Shown here piece by piece: positions 49,876 to 63,144 of a stretch of DNA of 64,000 nucleotides; the first letter of the stretch is position 1, and each line of letters starts with the position of its first letter. The stretch covers positions 8,318,455 to 8,382,454 of the forward strand of contig NC_079500.1 in assembly GCF_030052815.1 (NCBI RefSeq), written 5' to 3'. The notes under the pieces are model-generated. The model had not been told where the DNA came from, did no database searches, and saw nothing but the letters and a program-made list of their open reading frames with translations. The translations under genes and the position numbers were made by a program. Origin of the DNA: Hevea brasiliensis. Its lineage: Eukaryota; Streptophyta; Magnoliopsida; Malpighiales; Euphorbiaceae.

Positions 49876-52384
49876 GATTGCTAAATTGGATTTGAAGTTT
49901 GGCATCCCAAATAAATCAAATCTATCATTTCTTTCATTACTGTAGGTGCTTGTGCAAGAAGAGTGAAGATTGTTGTTTAGAATAGTTAGCCATGCACTTG
50001 CATTTTCACCCAATAAATACAAACTCGGTTGTAAAATTTGTTGTTTGTAGTGAAAGCTTCAGAGTTTCCTTCTGCCATCAATGTGTTAATGCTGCATGCA
50101 ACTGGCCTTAAATTTTCTCTTCCCGGAACCTTATTAGTATCTTACCTTATTAAACTAAAATACATGTGATTCTATGGTATCTTGACCTCCCTCCACGACC
50201 TACTGGAATCAGAACCAACTAGAACCAATCAATGTGGGAGACCATGGACTTGCAAGTTTGCATACAAGGAATTGAACGATATGCCACTGGAATTCATAAC
50301 CTTTGACAGCAATGTTGTGTTTCTGTGTACATTTGATATGGACCAGAAAAAGATACATATTATCAGCTGCAGATTTTAATTCCCTAAGCTGTAATTAAGG
50401 ATGTTACCCTTTTGATTTAGAATCCTAGCGTTGTTAACCTTTGTTCCAAGTATCATCAACTCCATTGCTGTTCCTGGTTTTACTCAAATTTGTGGCCTAA
50501 CCATTCAAAAAATGCGTAAGGGCATTCAAGAAATGCATTGAAACTTCAATAATGATCATCCCACGATTCGTTGTCAACTTCACTAAGCCGGAAGTTCAAA
50601 ATATTATGCGTGGCCGAGGCGAAGAGGGGAGAGGGAGGAGAAATCATTCAACTTATCGTGGTTAGCAAGTTAGAACTCATTTTTAGTAAAGCGGGAGAGA
50701 GATGTTTTCATTGTATTTAAATAATAGAGAGAAGAGAGGAAAATTATAATATAAGCCACATTTAAACTAATGAATTTAAACGAATCAACTTTAACTCACT
50801 AGTCATGAGATTTTGAATTTAAAACATATTCAAAATTAATTATATTAAAAAATTAAAAAAAAAACTTTTAAAAGGGAGTAAACATATAATCAACACCAAC
50901 TTAATAGAAAGGAAACAAAAAAAGAATCACTATGGTTAAGGTCCATGGGTCAATTGGACGTGCCAAGAGATTGATCTTTCGAGATTTCATATTGGATGTG
51001 GAGTGTGCGATTACGTAGAAAAAAAAAACTATTAAAATTACTACAATTTTAATAACGGTTTATTTCTACCATTGCCTTGTGTGTGTGTGTTTTATTTAAA
51101 AAAAAAAAAAACTTTTCTCTCCTTTCTTTAAAAACTTAAAATGCCCAAAAAAGTGAAAGAATGTTAAAAAAATTTCTCTTTCTTTCCTTCTTCCCCATTT
51201 TAGCTTTTGGCATGCATTGTGGTGTATCCTAAGATTATAATCTGGGGCCAACATCTGACAAGAAATAATTAATACAAACTCCAATGTGTGAATTCCAATT
51301 ATTTAATGTGGGTTAGAAAGGAGAGAGTTACCTCATATCATTTAATTCAAACTCAATTAATCTTTGTGGGAAATTGTAAGAAGTGAATCTAGAAATATCA
51401 ACGAATCGAATATTTATGAGTGCTTAATTCAATCAAATTTTAATATAACATATAATTAAATTAAAAATAAATTTAAATTTAAAAAATAATACCCTAATCG
51501 AATTTGAGTTGAATTTAGATTTTATATATTAACTACTGATTATTTAAATTTATTTATATAATTAATTAATTAAATATAAAATATATATTTGTTATAGTAA
51601 TATTTATAAATGTTTATATATAATATTTTAAATAAATAGAATTTTTGCTAATACAGGAGATATTTATCGGGCAGTTTTGCTTTTATACAAGCTTCCTAGA
51701 AGTATATTCATCTCCCCAGCATCTTACTTTTCCAGGCCATCCATGGTTTTGTGCAAATATAATGGTGGCAAGAAAGCTTGGAAACCGTTTGCCGTATTAT
51801 AATTTATCATAAGAGTGCATCATTACTGCAGCCGAATAATGCCAGATATTTATTATCTTCAACATACATTGACAAATACTAAAACTGAGAAGAAATTAAC
51901 ATACAAATTTAACAAGAAAGAGAAATCCAATTTGTAGCAAGCTCATGACAAGTAAAATGGTTGGATAGCAATACATTTTCACTACATGAACAATTATAGT
52001 TAATTTCATGATAAAAAGATTAATGACATACCCCCAACTGCTCATTGATTATAGGTAATTTCATGATCAAAAGCTCAATCCATATATCACAACCATCAGA
52101 CCTTACAGGTTAGACGCTACATTCTTTTGCCTCAGCCAACCAGTGCATATAAACAATGAACATAGTAAGTTCCTCCTCTACCTAAAGACTATTTTCAGTA
52201 AAAAAATATGGAATTCGTTGTAATTCAATTTTAGTATTGACTGGTGAAGAATTTTTTGTTTGAAAGGCATGATACTGTTCATAATGAATAAATGCCCAAA
52301 TGGTGATGATGAACTCTCATCACAGTGAGAGAGGTGCTACCATATGCTTCTCTTTGAGCATCATTACAGCCTCAGAAAATTTCA
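49876..52384. other. Intergenic DNA, no supported gene
   Basis: Starts with the 3' flank of the pseudogene. A plus-strand open stretch at 50182-50379 gives no protein I know. 50640-51640 is AT-rich. 51650-52384 is probably the 3' flank of the minus-strand SDR gene. Confidence 0.5.
50012..50017 (+). terminator. Candidate polyadenylation signal of the MET1-type pseudogene
   Basis: AATAAA lies about 137 bases after the terminal TGA, at a usual distance for a plant 3' untranslated region. Confidence 0.45.
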
Positions 52385-54535
52385 TCACAATGTAAGAGAT
52401 GCACCATTATCAGCTCCTGTTAGATTGAGTATCATTGTAGCTGCCTTTGGGGCCCTGATGATTCATGAGCAACAGGTTAAGTGAAAATTAGAAAAGCCTC
52501 CAGGATTTTCACAATTAGGAAATGGAGTAGAAGTTATTTAATATATATTAACCAGCAATATCAACACAAAGTCAGTGAAATATACATATAGTATAAACCT
52601 AAGTTGGTGGCACAACTGCACAAGTTGGTTACTAGACCTGATATGCATGCGTCACAACTCACAAAGAGACCTGTCTGCACATGGAAGCCATGTCGTATAA
52701 ATTGGCCAACAGCAGCATGAGACTTATTGGTATAAAATAGTGGTAACTTATTGGTATAAAATAGAGGTAAGAGGATAAGAAGGTTCTTCTGTGTAGAATA
52801 TGAATGAGAGAGAAATTATATAAATTAAATCTACAAATTATTATGTCCATTTCATTTTTTTTTCCCCACGTCAATGAAGTTCATTGCCTATCATATTTAT
52901 AAAGAAATAAAATAAGTTGAGAGTGAGGCATCAAGGCTTTGGCTCAAGTTTGGAGGGTTACATTACTTCATAACTAAGACAAGCTTCTTGGCATTTAACA
53001 CACAATAAGCAGATCCATAAACAATTTCATCATGTCTCTGACTTCACACGTTAACATTGCAACTTAGCTCCATTTCCTATGGTGATATAATTGCTCTATC
53101 TCTGGGGGTTTCTGGTTCAAGAAGATTTTGAGAAACAAAGTAGACACTAACAAAGGACATGTAACAAATAAGTTCTGCAAACTGTAATTTTCAATAAAAG
53201 TTTATACACAGGATAAGATTTATACTTGTGTTTTTACAGGAGCAACAGCTCAATTCAATGATCATTTGCAAGTGTTTCTTCAATGGAAGTAACATAATTA
53301 TATGCACATACTGTTAAAATGGGAACAATGTGCAGACAATTTTTTAAAAATATATATAAGTAAGCATATAGATAATCTAATTAAAGGAAAGCTAATTACC
53401 ATGCATCGGGTGCCTGGTAAATTGAAGCTGAAGTGCCAAAGCATGACTGGAGCATTTCAGTGTGTATCACTCCCGGATTAAGTGCAATAACTGCCATCCC
53501 ATCAGGCAACTCTTTTGCAACTGATCTGGTCAAACCCTCAACAGCCCATTCAGATGCACAATAAGGCGCAACCTGTTAAAATATAATCAGATGAAAATCT
53601 GGAAAGTGAACTTGAAAGGAAGAACCAACATAAAGCAGAGGATAAACATTTAGCACAAAATCCTACTACCATAAGCGTTGACACTCCACCAGCAGGCATC
53701 ACAAATAAAAACTAGCATTTGTTGAATGAGCTAAATCCCACATTTTTATACTGATTTTACAATCAATTAAAAGGAAACATTAGAGCATAGCTACAGAAAA
53801 TCAATTTTGGGGAAATTCATCTTACCAGGGCAGCACCGGATCTTCCCCATCCAGAAGAGAAGTTAACAATAATTCCTTGCTTCTTGGGTAACATTAGAGG
53901 GATGAAGTGACGCAAAACATTAGCTATTCCTTTCACATTCGTATCAATTACAGCGTCAAACTCTTCCTCTGGAACTTCCCATATCTTGTTGTTTCTGTTA
54001 ATGGTACCCGCATTGTTCACTGTTTAACAAAATTAACAAGTAAAGGAATTTTCTTTTTTTTTTTTAAGAAGAATATTAAAATTTAAAAAGAAAAGGGAAA
54101 ATTTTGTATATGAAGATTCACCTATGATATCTGGAACACCCTTCTTTTCTATTACAGCTCTTGCCAGCTCTTCGACGCTACTATTAGACCTCTAACAATC
54201 GCCGGCCATTGAAATTAAACAATTAAAAACCAAAATAATGAAAGAAAGATTAAAAATTGATCAAGAAAATGTAGAATGGGGGGAAATACCACGTTGGCGA
54301 TGAGGAGCAGGTGGTGGTTGTTATGGTCGGAGGAGAGTTCAGATTGGAGGGAATTGAGCTTATCCTGAGCACGAGAGCAACCGATGATGGTGTGACCTCT
54401 CTTGGCTAGTTCTAGAGCTAAGGCTCTGCCTAGTCCTTTGCTCACTCCGGTAATCATTACCGTCTTACCGCCAGAGCTCGCACCTGCAGCTCCAGCCGCG
54501 GCTCTGTTAACCGCCCCAAACGACGCCGTTTTCAT
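52385..54535 (-). CDS. SDR-family NADPH-dependent pterin aldehyde reductase-like protein, five exons
   Basis: Exons 54535-54290, 54191-54122, 54019-53826, 53572-53400 and 52454-52385 all have GT/AG borders and join in frame to about 250 residues, the usual length for the family. The Rossmann cofactor motif TGVSKGLG is near residues 29-36, then NNAG, the catalytic-Ser strand IVNFSSGWGRSG, PYCASEWAVEG, LNPGVIHTEM, YQAPDAW and a C-terminal MILNLTGADNGASLTL. The closest relative I recall is Arabidopsis At1g10310, which reduces pterin aldehydes in the cytosol as part of folate salvage. Oddity: the active-site YxxxK reads YCASE, Glu replacing the catalytic Lys, while everything else is intact. It may be a point mutation, a sequence error or a changed function. 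Confidence 0.9.
52700..52770. repeat. Short tandem duplication acttattggtataaaatag
   Basis: A 27-bp unit containing acttattggtataaaatag occurs twice in tandem with one mismatch, in the last intron of the SDR gene or in its vicinity. Confidence 0.7.
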
Positions 54536-55113
54536 CTCATCTGCAGCAGAGGCAAACTGCTAAAGGGAAATGACATGATTCAGATAGAAGGCTCTGTATT
54601 TGAAGTTTCAATGGTAAGGGCTTTTGCCGCTCTCCGGGCCATTGCCACATCGTGGTTTACATATCCTATGGCAGATTCTAGATGCACTGCCTGGTTCCTT
54701 GATATGGCTCACAAGTTAGTCATATTTATTTAGATTAATATTCATTTTAATTTATAAATTAAAAAATTATTTAAAATAAATTAAAAATTAAAAGTAAAAT
54801 AAAATTATATATTTATTTTTAAAAAATTTATTAATCAAATAAAAGATTATATTATTTTAATAATTTTAAAAAAATATGAATACTATTTTTATTTTAATAA
54901 TCATAAAACTCAATGATATGTCTATTTTAGTTTTATTTTGGCAAATTAAATTTTTTAAGTGTCTTTTAATTAAATATTTAAATTATTTAAAAGTTAATTT
55001 AAAATAATTTTATTAAATAAATAATTATTTATTTTTAAATTAAACTTATAAATCGAAAGTAAATAATCAAGTCAAAAAAATTTATAAATCAGTTAAACTT
55101 ATTTAAGTAAAAA

Positions 55114-55155
<42 letters not shown>

Positions 55156-57561
55156 TATTTAGTTTGACTTATAAGTCAAAAGTTATAAGTAAAGTTATTT
55201 ATGACTTAACAATTTATTTTAAAACTATTTTTAATTAAATGAAAGACTATATTATTTTAATAATTTTTAAAAATATATATATTATCCTTATTTTAACCGC
55301 TACAATACTTAATTATATATTTTTTTTAATAATTTTAACTAATTAAATTACTTATAGTCATCTTCTAACTAAATACTTAAACTATTTAAAAGTTATTCTT
55401 AAATAATTTTACTAAATAATTAACTACTTATTTTAATTTGATTCAAAATTAAAAAAAATATATTTTAAGTGAAGAATTAAAAGTAAGTAGCACAACTAAA
55501 ATACTCTTTAAATGCTAACACACCAAGCATCTACGTAATTTCCATGCTTTTATTTATACTAGTGTATTTGAAGCACGTAACATTACATGTGCATCAAATA
55601 ATTTATGATATATAATTATTTTATTTATATATAATAACTAAATATAGAATTCAATTATTTAAATAAAAATATTAAAATTTTAAAATAATTAATATTAACA
55701 TTTAATTAATGCATGTAATATAATTTATAAGAATTTAAATTTTTTTCATATCTATATTTTACTATTATAAATTTTTTTCATAAGATAAATTTTCTTGAAA
55801 TATGCTAATTTCATTATACTTGAAAACTATATTTTGTGTGAGTAATAACTCCAAATTTTCATATATATTAATGTAGTTAGTGCCAAACGATTTAATTATA
55901 TGTACCATTAGTAATGATATTGGTTCCCTAAAATATAAAAACTATGATAAAAAAATATAATTAAGAGTGAATGTTAAATTAAGACAATTAATTTTAGTCT
56001 GATTTTAAATTTTAATAATATTATGTACATGCTTAGTTGAATTTTCTAGGTGATCATAAGCCATAAAAGATTTGTGGCTTTAATTTCGATTTCGTACTTA
56101 ATAATGGAACCGAAATCATATTTTAATTTGATTCTTTAATATTTTAATTTTAATTTATTTCTTTTTTTAGACATAAATTATTGTTCAATTTGATTAGATT
56201 TCAATTAAGATTTCAATTATAGAAATAATTTTATGCAATTATTATTATGATATTTATACATTATTATTTAAGTTCTAAATTCTAAAATTAGTTGTTAATT
56301 TATAACATATCATATAATATATTTTTTTAATTATTTTCAATTATATAAATTTTAACTATTGTGGGATATATATATATATAATTAATAGAAATTTAAGCAA
56401 TTAATTGTAAACACATTTAGAAAGGAAATGTTATACTAAAATTCTACATGTTAATATATCATGTTTAAAATAAAAATATATTGAGACTTTATAAATTAAA
56501 ATTAATTATATAAGAAATTACTGTAAAAAAATAATGTATAATTTTTAACAACCTCAATTAATTAAATTAAAAAGCTAAATAGAAAAATTAAAATAAATAT
56601 ATACGAATGTTATTTATTACATATATCCAGTTGAATTTTATTTTATTTTTTAATTTATTTTCATAAAATAAATGAGAAAATAATGGCACTAAATGTAGGA
56701 TTTTTACTTCCTCATAAGTAAATTATAACTAAAATTAAATTTAAATATTTATAATTTTAAACCTTTTGTAAATATATAAATTTAATAATGTATGTTTATT
56801 AGTCAAATTGTATATTTACTTAGTATTTATAATATTTATTGTTATTATATTCATAATTTTTTAAATTTTAATATTTTTTGATTTTGCATAAACTTCTACT
56901 TTTAGTAGTCTACCTTAGGTTTTATTATAATTTAAATTGATAAATAATTAAATAGTAGCAATTTTATAATTATATTAGAGATATTTTTATTTATTAAAAA
57001 TTTACTCTTTCATATATAAATTATTTTTCTGTGAAATAAATGAAACTTAAATAGAATAATTGAAAAAAAAATGAATTTAATTCAAACTTTCTAAGTTATT
57101 TTGATTTTGATTGCAATTAAAAAAAAAAACTGAAATTCAATTTAATTGAAATTCAATTTAATTTATTTTTTTTTAATCTGAAATAAATCAAATCTTATTC
57201 ATTCATCTACAAAATTCAAAGTCGTGAACAACAGCAGCAATCATTGAAATCCGAGAAGCAAGCAAATTGCATAAAAAAAAATCCTAAAAATAATTCCTTA
57301 ATATTTTTGTAAAAAAGTTTCAGATCATAATATATGAAAATAGAGGATAAAAATAAGACAAATCGAAACGAGTTAAAGATCTAATAAAATATAATTATAA
57401 TTTAATAGATTCAATATATTTATAATTTTAAATTATTAAAAAAAGTTAAAGAAATATATGTATATATATATATATAATATTAATTTTTTATATTAAAATT
57501 GTATAATGTACATAAAAGATATTAATAAATTATATATATAATTGATTTTAATTTTGATTCT
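54536..57561. other. SDR upstream flank and long AT-rich DNA, no gene seen
   Basis: 54540-54720 is less AT-rich and holds the likely promoter and 5' leader of the minus-strand SDR gene. 54720-55080 and 55160-55500 are related AT-rich repeats, also related to 61955-62280, flanking an AT microsatellite at about 55117-55152. The segment about 57295-57480 resembles 4115-4285 and 43010-43185. Confidence 0.55.
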
Positions 57562-59696
57562 TTGAATAGAAGGGTGTTTGTAGAAGGCATGGGTTGGGTT
57601 CAAATCTTTCAGACCAAAATCGAGCTTGAGCCCAGAACTTTGGGCCGGGTCTTGTGTCAAACACCATTTACACCTCGAGAGCTTTCCATAGACACTAAGA
57701 ACACCAAAATCCATAGAACGGTTTGTCCAATTTTTGTCCAGGAAGTTTTAGCCCATTTTGAGTTTTGGGTAAGATTTCTCGCAAACCGTGAACCCCATGA
57801 GAAAACCGAGAGTACCAAAGCGCTCCACTCGTCGAGAGCTTTGTGGCAATATAAATTTCAAAATTTTTCGATACCGTTTTTCGGTGGGTCCCACGGAACT
57901 TCGCAGTATTTTTTCGAGCATTAAATGAGCTTAGAAAATTTCATAAAAATTTTATACTTACCCCCGTGTTGTGGACTTCGTGTAGGTACCTTCAATTTGC
58001 AGAAATTCGACAGTTGTCCAGTGCAGTGAATTTCGTGCCGCATGCATCGGCCATCAAAAAGTCTTGGAATTGGATCGGAATTTTGGCTACCCCACCGTTG
58101 TCAGACGCCCCCAGTGCGTTTCCGAGATCGAAATTGGCATAGGTAAACCCAAACCTTGCTTTTTCGTAATTTTCTAGTGCTTAAATGGGATTAAAAATCT
58201 ATAAAATATTCGTAGTAGCTCAGAAAATTATGATTCTTTTTGCATTAGCCTAGTAATATTGCTAAGGACCGCGGGGCAAAGTTTTAGAATTTTTAGAGCT
58301 TATTTGGATAGTTTTTGCAAAAAGGGTCAATTATAAGGACTAAACTGTAATTTTACATTTTGTGATTGATGACTGTTTGGATGGGCCCAGGAGGGACTGT
58401 GTGATATGATTGAGTTGTGGGTGTATGGTTGGTGGATATAGAAGTGTGTTTTAAAATCATTTGCAGGTTGGGTAGGTCCTAGGTATAGGGGAGACTCTGC
58501 AGGATTTTCGACACGACTTAGGATGTATTTGGTCTTTTCTTAGTTTGTATTGAGTCAATTGTATTAAACAATTGTAATAAAATTATTAGGTGAGCCGGGA
58601 CAACCTTCTTCCTCCGCCCAGTCGCCACAGTGACTGCTGTCAAATTGTGAGTAAAATATTAATTTTAATTGTAATTTCGATATTATTATATGTTCAAGCA
58701 TGCCCATGAATCACTTATATGCATATATCTATGTAGTTAAACTCTAGGCACGTTTTATGTTGCATTCACAACTGTTAAAGTGCCATGGATGTTGTTGTGG
58801 TAATTTGGAGCAGTGTGCGTGCGTTGGCGTGCGTATGATGTGGTGTTGGCTATGGATAGAACGGGTAGACACGGCTTGAGATCTTCACTGGGACCCGGTC
58901 CTTCGGGGTAGACACGGCTTGAGTTCTTCGCTGGGACTCCGATTTGGTTTATTAGGTGAAAGCCCAGCTTGAGTTCTTCGCTGGCATAGGTTGGATTTAA
59001 GAGAGCTGTATAGGGGATCAGCTTCCATATATTTATAATTTGACATTACTGGGTGTGTGAGTGCTCCAAATTACCTTTTTGCTGTTATGATGTGAAAATA
59101 TTGCTGATGTTGCGTTTCACTCTACAGGGTGCATGAGCTTTAGATAGTTATAGAGATTATGGTTAAAATTGATATTTTACTCTCTGAGTTGAACGCTCAC
59201 TCCTGTTCAATATTTTTTTCAGGCCACAGGAGGATATTTTCGAGGTTAACCTGCTTTTCTCCTTCGCAGGTCGTTTATTAATGTTTGTATAAACCTGTTA
59301 ACTCTTAGAATTTTCGCATGTATTAGAAATATTTATTTGTATTGGGTCTGTAATATAAATTGTCATTTTGGACTTGTAAACTTATTATTTTATGCATGTG
59401 TGTTGGGCTGGATGAGGGAGCTGAGCTCCCATTTATTTTTATGTTGTTATGAGTATGTGGAGGGTGAGTTGAGCTCCCCAAGTGATTATATATTGTGTTT
59501 ACAGGTCAGATGAGTCAAAAACTCCCCGTTGAAAGGTCCATTTTATGGCCGGACTCTGTCAGGTTGAATTTTTAAAATTGAGCCCAACTGGAACTTAGAG
59601 TTGGGTTAAGGAATAGTTAGGTTTACTACGGGCCTCGGGGGCTTTAGGCTGGCCCAGGTCCTAGTGCTGGTCCGACCCGTAGGTTGGGTTGTGACA
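57562..59696 (-). mobile_element. Ty3-type solo LTR or LTR fragment, minus orientation
   Basis: On the minus strand it starts TGTCACAACCCAACC at 59696. It is a GC-rich island with sharp edges in AT-rich DNA. A stretch around 59100-59200 matches 12380-12480 on the other strand, making it the same family as 11820-13340. Near 58865, 58908 and 58960 a gacacggcttgagttcttcg-like unit recurs three times. No gag or pol frame. The left end is placed at a TG near 57563 and is uncertain. Confidence 0.6.
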
Positions 59697-59806
59697 TATA
59701 TGATTTTCTATGAATAATCAAGAACGGAATCGAAATGGTAAGTTTACAACTTCCAATATCTACAGCATTCAAATTCTATCTGGATATTAAATGGGGTCAT
59801 CAGAAT

Positions 59807-59871
<65 letters not shown>

Positions 59872-59913
59872 ACTGAGAGTTGGAGCCTCTTCCTTAGTGG
59901 GTAAGATCATAGT
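59697..59913. repeat. Fragment of the duplicated repeat with a long AT microsatellite
   Basis: Begins tatgattttctatgaataa, as at 5590-5610, and follows the same order to gactgagagttggag. In between sits an AT microsatellite of about 55 bp (59814-59869) that is only about 10-20 bp long in copies A and B. Confidence 0.75.
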
Positions 59914-59914
59914 T

Positions 59915-60002
<88 letters not shown>

Positions 60003-60012
60003 GATCATAGTT
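59914..60012. repeat. Compound (AT)n(GA)n microsatellite flanked by gatcatagtt
   Basis: AT repeat at about 59914-59935, then an uninterrupted GA repeat at 59936-59999. The decamer gatcatagtt stands on both sides (59904-59913 and 60003-60012). Confidence 0.9.
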
Positions 60013-62219
60013 GCAAGTTTTATTATAAACAATAAAAGGTTAAAGATATAAATTATATTTTTTTTATTTAATAAAATAGGACCAAAACATTCAATCGGAA
60101 CGAAAATTGGGAAAAAAAAATTAAAATAGAACAAAGTTAAGTGAAACATTCAATTAGAACAATAATTGAAGTAAATTTTGAGAGTGTTGATCAAATTACG
60201 TATTAAGTCATTTTAATTCGGACATATATAAGTGATTAGATTGTTTTATACATCAAAATGACTAAACAAGTTAATGTGTGAAATTTATAATCTAAACACT
60301 CCCCCCTTAAGAGTCTTATGAGTGGTTGAAACCTACAACTCAGTCCGAACTCAGATGCTATATTAAATTCGAAGAGAGTGCTAGTCAAATTACTTATTAA
60401 TTCATTTTAATTTGGACTTATATAAGTGATTAGATTACTTTATATATCAAAATGATTAACCAAGTCAATATTATAATCTAACTCCTTATATTTATCCTTT
60501 TTATATTTATACTTTCCTAATGTATGAATTATAATCTCAACAAAAACATTCAAAGTAAATTGGATCAAAGGTATCGTGACGCCTATTTTTTTTTTATAGA
60601 CTTTAAGAGGAGTACAGAGAATGGCTTTAGCTAGGAAGGAAGCTTCGTTTTCTGTTTACATAATCAGTCCTCAATGAATCAGTCAATCCCCTTGAATATT
60701 CCATTTATTTCATCTTTTACAATTTAAAAATGACAATCATTTCTTTCTTTTAAAAATGGCACCCAATTCTCTCTTTTTCATTTCCTTTGTTTATTTATTT
60801 TTTCTCTGCTCCAGAAAGCAAGTCTGCACAGCTTTTATTCAAAGTTCATCAAATTGCAACTTTATGACCTTTTCCACAAGCATTTTGCTATATCTTATAT
60901 GCATGATGATGTGTCTCACATGGCCTTTATTATAATTAGTTATTAAATACATTCATGATGTCCAAAACTTACAAGTGTACAGATCGTCTAAATAATGTAG
61001 GAAGATATTATTTTAATGAGAATCATACTGATTATCAAACTGTAATTATTTGAATTATTTAAACTATCGAAAATTGACTAAATAAATAAAAGAGGAATAA
61101 AAAGTAAAGCAATTGCAAGGACTAATTAAAACTAATATAATCTAAACAATTAATTAAAAGATGATTCTAGAATTAGAGTTTTCACACTTTAATTAATCAG
61201 GTTTTTATCCAATTTATCCAACAAATGGGTATCTATGACTGTAAATGAGATTAATTTAAAATTCCTTAGATTCTTTTTTACGTTATCAATGGTGTGTTTT
61301 AATTAAATTAATTTTTACTTTCGTGGCTTTTAATATAATTAAAATCCATTAGATTCTTTAATTAACCTGTAAAAACCCTCTCATAATCTTACTCTATCTC
61401 TAGATCTAAAGTAATAAATTTAGTGGGTACCAATACTATGCAAGTATTGTAATACCCAACTTTGAAAATAGGAAATTTACTCACTAATGTTCATCCTTAC
61501 AAGTAACTATGAAGAAAATGAAATAAAAATATCAATAAGCAAAGGAGTAGAAGAACCCAGAAGATAACATTTCAATCTCTAAGAAGTTGATACTTATTCT
61601 CAATAAAAAAAGTCAATTTTTTACACTTATGGAACTTACAACTACCTAACTCACCAACCCCCAACCCAATAAGGTTTGTTTAGAAAATTAAGTATGATAG
61701 ATAACTATTATATTTATTTCTAAATAATTATCTCTTAAATATTATTTTGTGGTAGTTCTTACCAACTTGTTGCCTTACCCAAAACAAAAACAGATTAGAA
61801 TCTTGAAATAAAAGGGATTTACAAACTAAAACAACATGATCAAATTTTGATCAATCTTGAGAATCAAATAACATGGTAATAATCTATCTTTATTACTCCG
61901 CTATCATATATATATAAAAGAAGGTGTCACCCTTTCAAGTCATGAAAATTATTTATAAGTCAATATTTATAAATTAAAAAATTAATTAAAATAAATTAAA
62001 AATTATTAATAAGAGATCTCTTACTTATAATTTATTTACTTATTTCTTAATAATTTTTAAAAATATCAATACTAACTCATTTTAACAATCATAACATTCC
62101 GTTTTGAGTCATTTTGGTAAACTAAATTATTTTAAACACCTTTTAACAAAACATTTAAACTATTCAAAAGTAAATTTTAAATAATTTTATTAAATAATTA
62201 TTTATTTATTTTTAAATTA
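60013..62219. other. AT-rich repeat-laden DNA, no gene seen
   Basis: A segment at about 60185-60300 is repeated at about 60380-60490 (both carry tataagtgattagatt and atcaaaatga). 60930-61200 resembles, in reverse, the LTR-like DNA at 3130-3640. 61615-61905 matches 26825-27105. 61955-62280 is related to 54720-55080. Confidence 0.5.
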
Positions 62220-62917
62220 ATTTATAAATTCAAAAATATATTTTAAATTAAAAGTTAAATATAAGTAGCCAATCTAAGTAAAAATTTATAAATATTAATA
62301 TAATAAATATCCAGTTATTTCAAATATTTATTCATCCGAATAAAACTTTCAAAGAAAGATTAAAATGAAGGGTCCATATTTAACAAAATGGAGTATGTTC
62401 AACCAAAGGATACAATCACCTAGTTTAGAGTTTGGAGTTTGGAGTCCGGACTTCAATGTGGTAAAACTCGAAATTATACAACTTAAAACCAACAATCTAA
62501 CATAAATTTTTAGATTTCAAATCCCCTATCAAGTGCAAACCCAATAGTTACGTATTTGACATTTTTTTATACTTGCATCAAATTTCATTTCCAGAATCTG
62601 TTGTTTGAGACGTGAAAGAGAAACTGGATTAGTACAACATTATCCACAAGAGGATTTGTGATTTTGGGTTTGGTTGCTTGTCATTTTGTGAATTAAGGTC
62701 ATTCTTGTAACAAATATAAATTAAGCAATTGTTATAAATATAAATTAAATTGTTATAGATTACATTATTAGAAAATATGTGTACTTGAAAATACGCTTAT
62801 GTCCATGATTTTCTATGAACAATCACGAACCAAAGCGAAAGGGAAATGGTAGGTTCACAACTCTCAATATCCACAACATTCAAATTCGATCAGAATTCTA
62901 TCTGATATTAAATGGGG

Positions 62918-62980
<63 letters not shown>

Positions 62981-63144
62981 ACTGAGAGTTGGAGCCTCTT
63001 CCTTAGTGGGCTTATGGACAGCCTGACCCATTACAAGCTTGCCCAATCACATGACCTAATTCATTTAGATATTGCTAATTACTAAACTTATTATTTGGTA
63101 TCATTATTTAATCCTAACAATTAATTATTGTAAATCCATATCCA
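62220..63144. repeat. Third copy of the dispersed repeat, with long AT microsatellite
   Basis: Corresponds to 43900-44795 (closest) and 4990-5880. The AT microsatellite at about 62920-62978 is far longer than at the same place in the other copies. The match breaks exactly after atccag at 63144. Confidence 0.85.

Noticed and set aside
50182..50379. 65-codon plus-strand frame after the methyltransferase pseudogene
   Set aside because: Composition is protein-like, but I recognise no family and see no splice partners or upstream signals, so I did not call a gene.
59735..60149. Frames on both strands with Tyr-Ile and Arg-Glu or Leu-Ser runs
   Set aside because: Pure translation of AT and GA microsatellites.
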